From assembly GCA_014523485.1 (NCBI GenBank), contig JAATVK010000256.1, positions 1-16,273 on the forward strand: a stretch of 16,273 nt of DNA, written 5' to 3'. The DNA comes from Nitrososphaerales archaeon TH5894 (GTDB taxonomy: Archaea; Thermoproteota; Nitrososphaeria; Nitrososphaerales; Nitrososphaeraceae). How positions within the stretch are numbered: the first letter of the stretch is position 1; each line of letters starts with the position of its first letter. The position numbers were made by a program, and so were the translations under genes. Positions 14,607-16,273 of this stretch are shown here, piece after piece. The notes beneath the pieces are model-generated. The model made no database searches, was not told the DNA's origin, and saw only the letters and a list, made by a program, of their open reading frames with translations.

Positions 14607-14816
14607 TTGTCTGCTGTTCCTTCGAAATTAAAATTTCGTCTTAATTATAAGCCAATAAATTATGATGTTAAAACAGGTATGTTTGAAGTAAATTCAGAAA
14701 AATTTACAAGATATGAAGAAGCAAGAGCAAATCATTGGAGATGCGACAAGTGCGGCCATCGTTTTTCTACATTTAAAAAATTAAGAAAGCATAAAAAAGA
14801 CATACATGCCTACTGA
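14607..14816 (+). CDS. Small C2H2 zinc-finger protein (69 aa)
   Basis: This 69-residue basic protein ends in one classical C2H2 finger: C46-X2-C49-X12-H62-X4-H67, with the aromatic (F53) and Leu (L59) core positions in place. The N-terminal 40 residues are Lys/Arg/Tyr-rich (KLKFRLNYKPINYDVKTGMF at 7-26) with no recognised domain. A single C2H2 finger with a basic arm suggests a DNA-, RNA- or protein-binding factor; the target is unknown. The start is TTG, since no earlier ATG exists in frame, and a tttttaat box lies about 24 bases before it. A short ATG frame (14806) overlaps its last codons. The finger is unmistakable; the biological role is not. Confidence 0.85.
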   Translation: MSAVPSKLKFRLNYKPINYDVKTGMFEVNSEKFTRYEEARANHWRCDKCGHRFSTFKKLRKHKKDIHAY

Positions 14817-14916
14817 AGAGGAGATTTGGGGCTTCCTAAACGAAAGGTATGTATCAATTTATTTACAAATTGTGAATTATCACTCTCCATTTACCATAAA
14901 TTTCTTTATTTCATAA
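14806..14916 (+). CDS. Possible 36-residue ORF overlapping the zinc-finger gene end
   Basis: The ATG at 14806 lies 8 bases before the zinc-finger stop codon and opens a 36-residue frame. The N terminus MPTEEEIWGFLNERY looks protein-like (an acidic start and an amphipathic helix), while the remainder (YLQIVNYHSPFTINFF) looks like read-through of AT-rich DNA. It could be a translationally coupled micro-protein, the 5' remnant of a decayed gene, or chance. Low confidence. Confidence 0.22.
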   Translation: MPTEEEIWGFLNERYVSIYLQIVNYHSPFTINFFIS

Positions 14917-14960
14917 AAAATACATCAATACTTTTATTGTGGTCTATTTACTGAATTAAT

Positions 14961-15098
14961 ATGGACGGATATTGTGTTAAATGCAAATCTAAACGCGAAA
15001 TGCAAAATGAAAAAAAGGTTACAATGAAAAACGGAAGACCTGCTACTCAAGGTATATGTAGTGTTTGTGGAACAAAAATGTTTAAGATAGGAAAATAA
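14961..15098 (+). CDS. DUF5679-like small zinc ribbon (45 aa)
   Basis: A 45-residue protein is encoded by an intact ATG-to-TAA frame. It has two cysteine pairs, YCVKC (C5, C8) and CSVCG (C33, C36). Between them is a highly characteristic stretch, KREMQNEKKVTMKNGRPATQ (11-30). This matches my memory of the widely conserved archaeal DUF5679 zinc ribbon, which has the same K-R-E-M, MKNGRPATQG and CGTKMF elements. The function is unknown; size and charge suggest binding to RNA, the ribosome or a protein partner. A T-rich tract follows the stop, and an AT-rich box (about 14931-14942) lies about 26 bases before the ATG. The motif conservation makes the gene secure despite its size. Confidence 0.88.
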   Translation: MDGYCVKCKSKREMQNEKKVTMKNGRPATQGICSVCGTKMFKIGK

Positions 15099-15129
15099 TG
15101 ATATCATATAATAAACATTATATTTCGAT

Positions 15130-15180
15130 GTAATGTTTTTTACTTTTTTTAAAATGTTTTTTTTATTTTTTCTTCTTTGA
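15130..15180 (+). terminator. T-tract terminator after DUF5679-like gene
   Basis: Several runs of five to eight T residues (within about 15130-15180) lie just after the 45-residue gene. This is a likely factor-independent archaeal terminator. The rest of the 15099-15303 gap holds only the next gene's promoter. Confidence 0.55.
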
Positions 15181-15269
15181 TGCTGACTTTCTCAGAATCC
15201 TTAATATAAATAAAAAACGTGGCAATTGTTTTCGAATAATATAGTAGAAAGTTCTACGAGATATATTAT

Positions 15270-15282
15270 TAATTTAAATATA
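15270..15282 (+). promoter_or_regulatory. TATA box for surface protein gene
   Basis: taatttaaatata is centred about 28 bases before the ATG at 15304, fitting a leaderless archaeal promoter. Confidence 0.45.
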
Positions 15283-15303
15283 GTGTAATTTTGATTCTAT
15301 ACT

Positions 15304-16273
15304 ATGAAATTTATAGTCGTCTCTCTTTTTCTAACCTCTTTAATTGGATTCTTGGGCTTAATTATTTTCTATGATTTACAATCGATTAATTCTCAAGGCG
15401 AAATAACCCAAACCCTTGCAAATATTAGTGTAAAAATTACCTCTCCCAATGAAGGGAAAAAAATTCCTAGCGGTGAATTAACTATTTCTGGTATTTCTAG
15501 TGATACTCAAAATAAAAATTGTATTGTGTTTGTAGATTGGAATGACATAAAACCTTTTCAAAAAGTTAGGGCTGCTGGTCCAGGAGGAATTGAAGATTTT
15601 TCAGAATGGATTTTCACTTACGATTCGAGTTATCATGAAATAATTGCAGGAAACAACGAATTGACATCAAAAATAACATGTTTGGATGGAAGTAAGCCGT
15701 TAACAAAATGGAATTCTATAAATGTGACTGGTTATCCAAATAATTCTTCCTTATTATCTGATATACAACAAGATACAACCTCCTTAGAATCAATATCTAA
15801 ACAACTTCCATTGCAAACTATTCTACCTGGTTCCAATCAAAAAAATACAACTATACCTGCTGAACAAAATACAACTTCCTCACCTTTGGCCAGTGTATCA
15901 TCTGTTGAACAAAATACAACTTCCTCACCTTTGGCCAGTGTATCATCTGTTGAACAAAATACAACTTCCTCACCTTTGACCAACCTCTCGGAATCACCAG
16001 TAGAAATGGTCATTCCAAATGAATCAATTGTAGATGATATTAATAATACTAATACGTCTATTTCTATCAATTCTCAATCCACTTCAAATCTCAAATCCAA
16101 GCAACTTCTGTTGGACAATCCTCGAATAGACTTGGATACACAACAACCACCACAAACGTCAGAAGATGAGCAATCTGCCCAAAATCAAACAATGGTACCA
16201 TCTGCCCAAAATCAAACAATGGTACCATCTGCCCAAAATCAAACAATGGTACCATCTGCCCAAAATCAAACAA
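15304..16273 (+). CDS. Secreted surface protein with sequon-rich tandem-repeat stalk (partial, 3' end missing)
   Basis: The frame is open from ATG to the window edge (323 residues visible). An N-terminal hydrophobic segment (about 4-24) is a signal peptide or membrane anchor. A compact beta-rich domain follows (about 38-143), with two cysteines (C73, C126) that may form a disulfide and an Ig-like pattern ending KWNSINVTG. From about 145 on it becomes a Ser/Thr/Asn/Gln-rich stalk. This has 15-residue repeats EQNTTSSPLASVSSV (from 187) and then 9-residue repeats SAQNQTMVP (from 291), each with an N-X-T sequon; further sequons occur at N40, N140, N146, N147, N227, N239, N247 and N250. It is probably N-glycosylated by an AglB-type enzyme. 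Its specific role (adhesion, S-layer-associated or matrix) is not visible. Confidence 0.85.
   Translation, partial: MKFIVVSLFLTSLIGFLGLIIFYDLQSINSQGEITQTLANISVKITSPNEGKKIPSGELTISGISSDTQNKNCIVFVDWNDIKPFQKVRAAGPGGIEDFSEWIFTYDSSYHEIIAGNNELTSKITCLDGSKPLTKWNSINVTGYPNNSSLLSDIQQDTTSLESISKQLPLQTILPGSNQKNTTIPAEQNTTSSPLASVSSVEQNTTSSPLASVSSVEQNTTSSPLTNLSESPVEMVIPNESIVDDINNTNTSISINSQSTSNLKSKQLLLDNPRIDLDTQQPPQTSEDEQSAQNQTMVPSAQNQTMVPSAQNQTMVPSAQNQT
15862..15978 (+). repeat. 45-bp tandem repeat (about 2.6 copies)
   Basis: Two perfect 45-base copies begin at 15862 and 15907, and a third begins at 15952 that stays identical for 27 bases. The unit is in frame (15 residues, EQNTTSSPLASVSSV). A degenerate earlier copy is visible as QKNTTIPA just upstream. 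There are no spacers between units. Confidence 0.9.
16174..16273 (+). repeat. 27-bp tandem repeat (3.7 copies, running off the window)
   Basis: Three identical 27-base units (16174, 16201, 16228) and 19 bases of a fourth encode SAQNQTMVP repeats. Identity at DNA level implies recent expansion or ongoing slippage/recombination. The array continues beyond the window. Confidence 0.92.

Noticed and set aside
15837..16273. Minus-strand open frames with repeated FDFGQMVPL and FCSTDDTLAKGEEVV units
   Set aside because: They are mirror readings of the plus-strand tandem repeats inside the surface protein gene; the plus frame has a start, promoter, signal segment and sequon logic.
15862..16273. CRISPR-like array
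   Set aside because: The repeats are directly abutting, in frame with a coding sequence, and have no unique spacers or neighbouring cas genes.
1..16273. Insertion sequences, integrases, attachment sites or a replication origin
   Set aside because: No transposase or integrase motifs, no flanking terminal repeats with target duplications, and no origin-like repeat cluster were found; base composition is even across the window.

Overview
The window looks like the chromosome of an ammonia-oxidising-type archaeon (Thaumarchaeota / Nitrososphaerota). The DNA is AT-rich and the information-processing genes are archaeal: aIF2-gamma, both subunits of topoisomerase VI, deoxyhypusine synthase, an HMf-type histone and an intron-containing tRNA-Cys. 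An STT3/AglB oligosaccharyltransferase, a DUF5679-type zinc ribbon and a Ser/Thr/Asn-rich surface protein point the same way. A Nitrososphaerales (Nitrosocosmicus-like) host is my best guess, but only an inference. Many genes start with TTG, and several have a TATA-like box centred about 24-28 bases before the start codon, as expected for leaderless transcripts.

Layout. 63-1322 (+) is aIF2-gamma. From 9311 down to 1357 everything reads on the minus strand: deoxyhypusine synthase, an AglB oligosaccharyltransferase carrying a C-terminal cyclophilin domain, a 125-residue unknown, a 52-residue unknown, Top6B, Top6A (5 bases after Top6B) and a 61-residue zinc ribbon. At 9409 (+) a second, divergently transcribed deoxyhypusine synthase-family gene begins. 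It is followed by a convergent DUF309 gene (10507-11091, -), a small unknown sharing a bidirectional promoter with it, the histone (11504, +) and tRNA-Cys (11853-11935, +).

The right third (11973-15098) is a run of short, poorly known genes: a 114-residue basic protein, a 53-residue membrane protein, a small AAA+ ATPase, a 60-residue acidic protein, a PLD-like/DUF5919-like protein, a single-finger C2H2 protein and a DUF5679-like zinc ribbon. The window ends inside a secreted surface protein (from 15304). Its stalk is made of two families of near-identical tandem repeats, each unit carrying an N-glycosylation sequon.

Functionally, translation (aIF2-gamma, aIF5A modification, tRNA-Cys), DNA topology and chromatin (Top6, histone), and protein export/glycosylation (AglB-cyclophilin and a likely heavily glycosylated substrate) are represented. 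The most striking item is the fusion of the N-glycosylation enzyme to a prolyl isomerase in one uninterrupted 931-codon frame. It suggests coupled glycosylation and folding on the outer face of the membrane. No stretch longer than 300 bases lacks a gene; the larger gaps (8202-8357, 12318-12487, 14411-14606, 15099-15303) hold promoters, T-tracts and one palindrome, described below.
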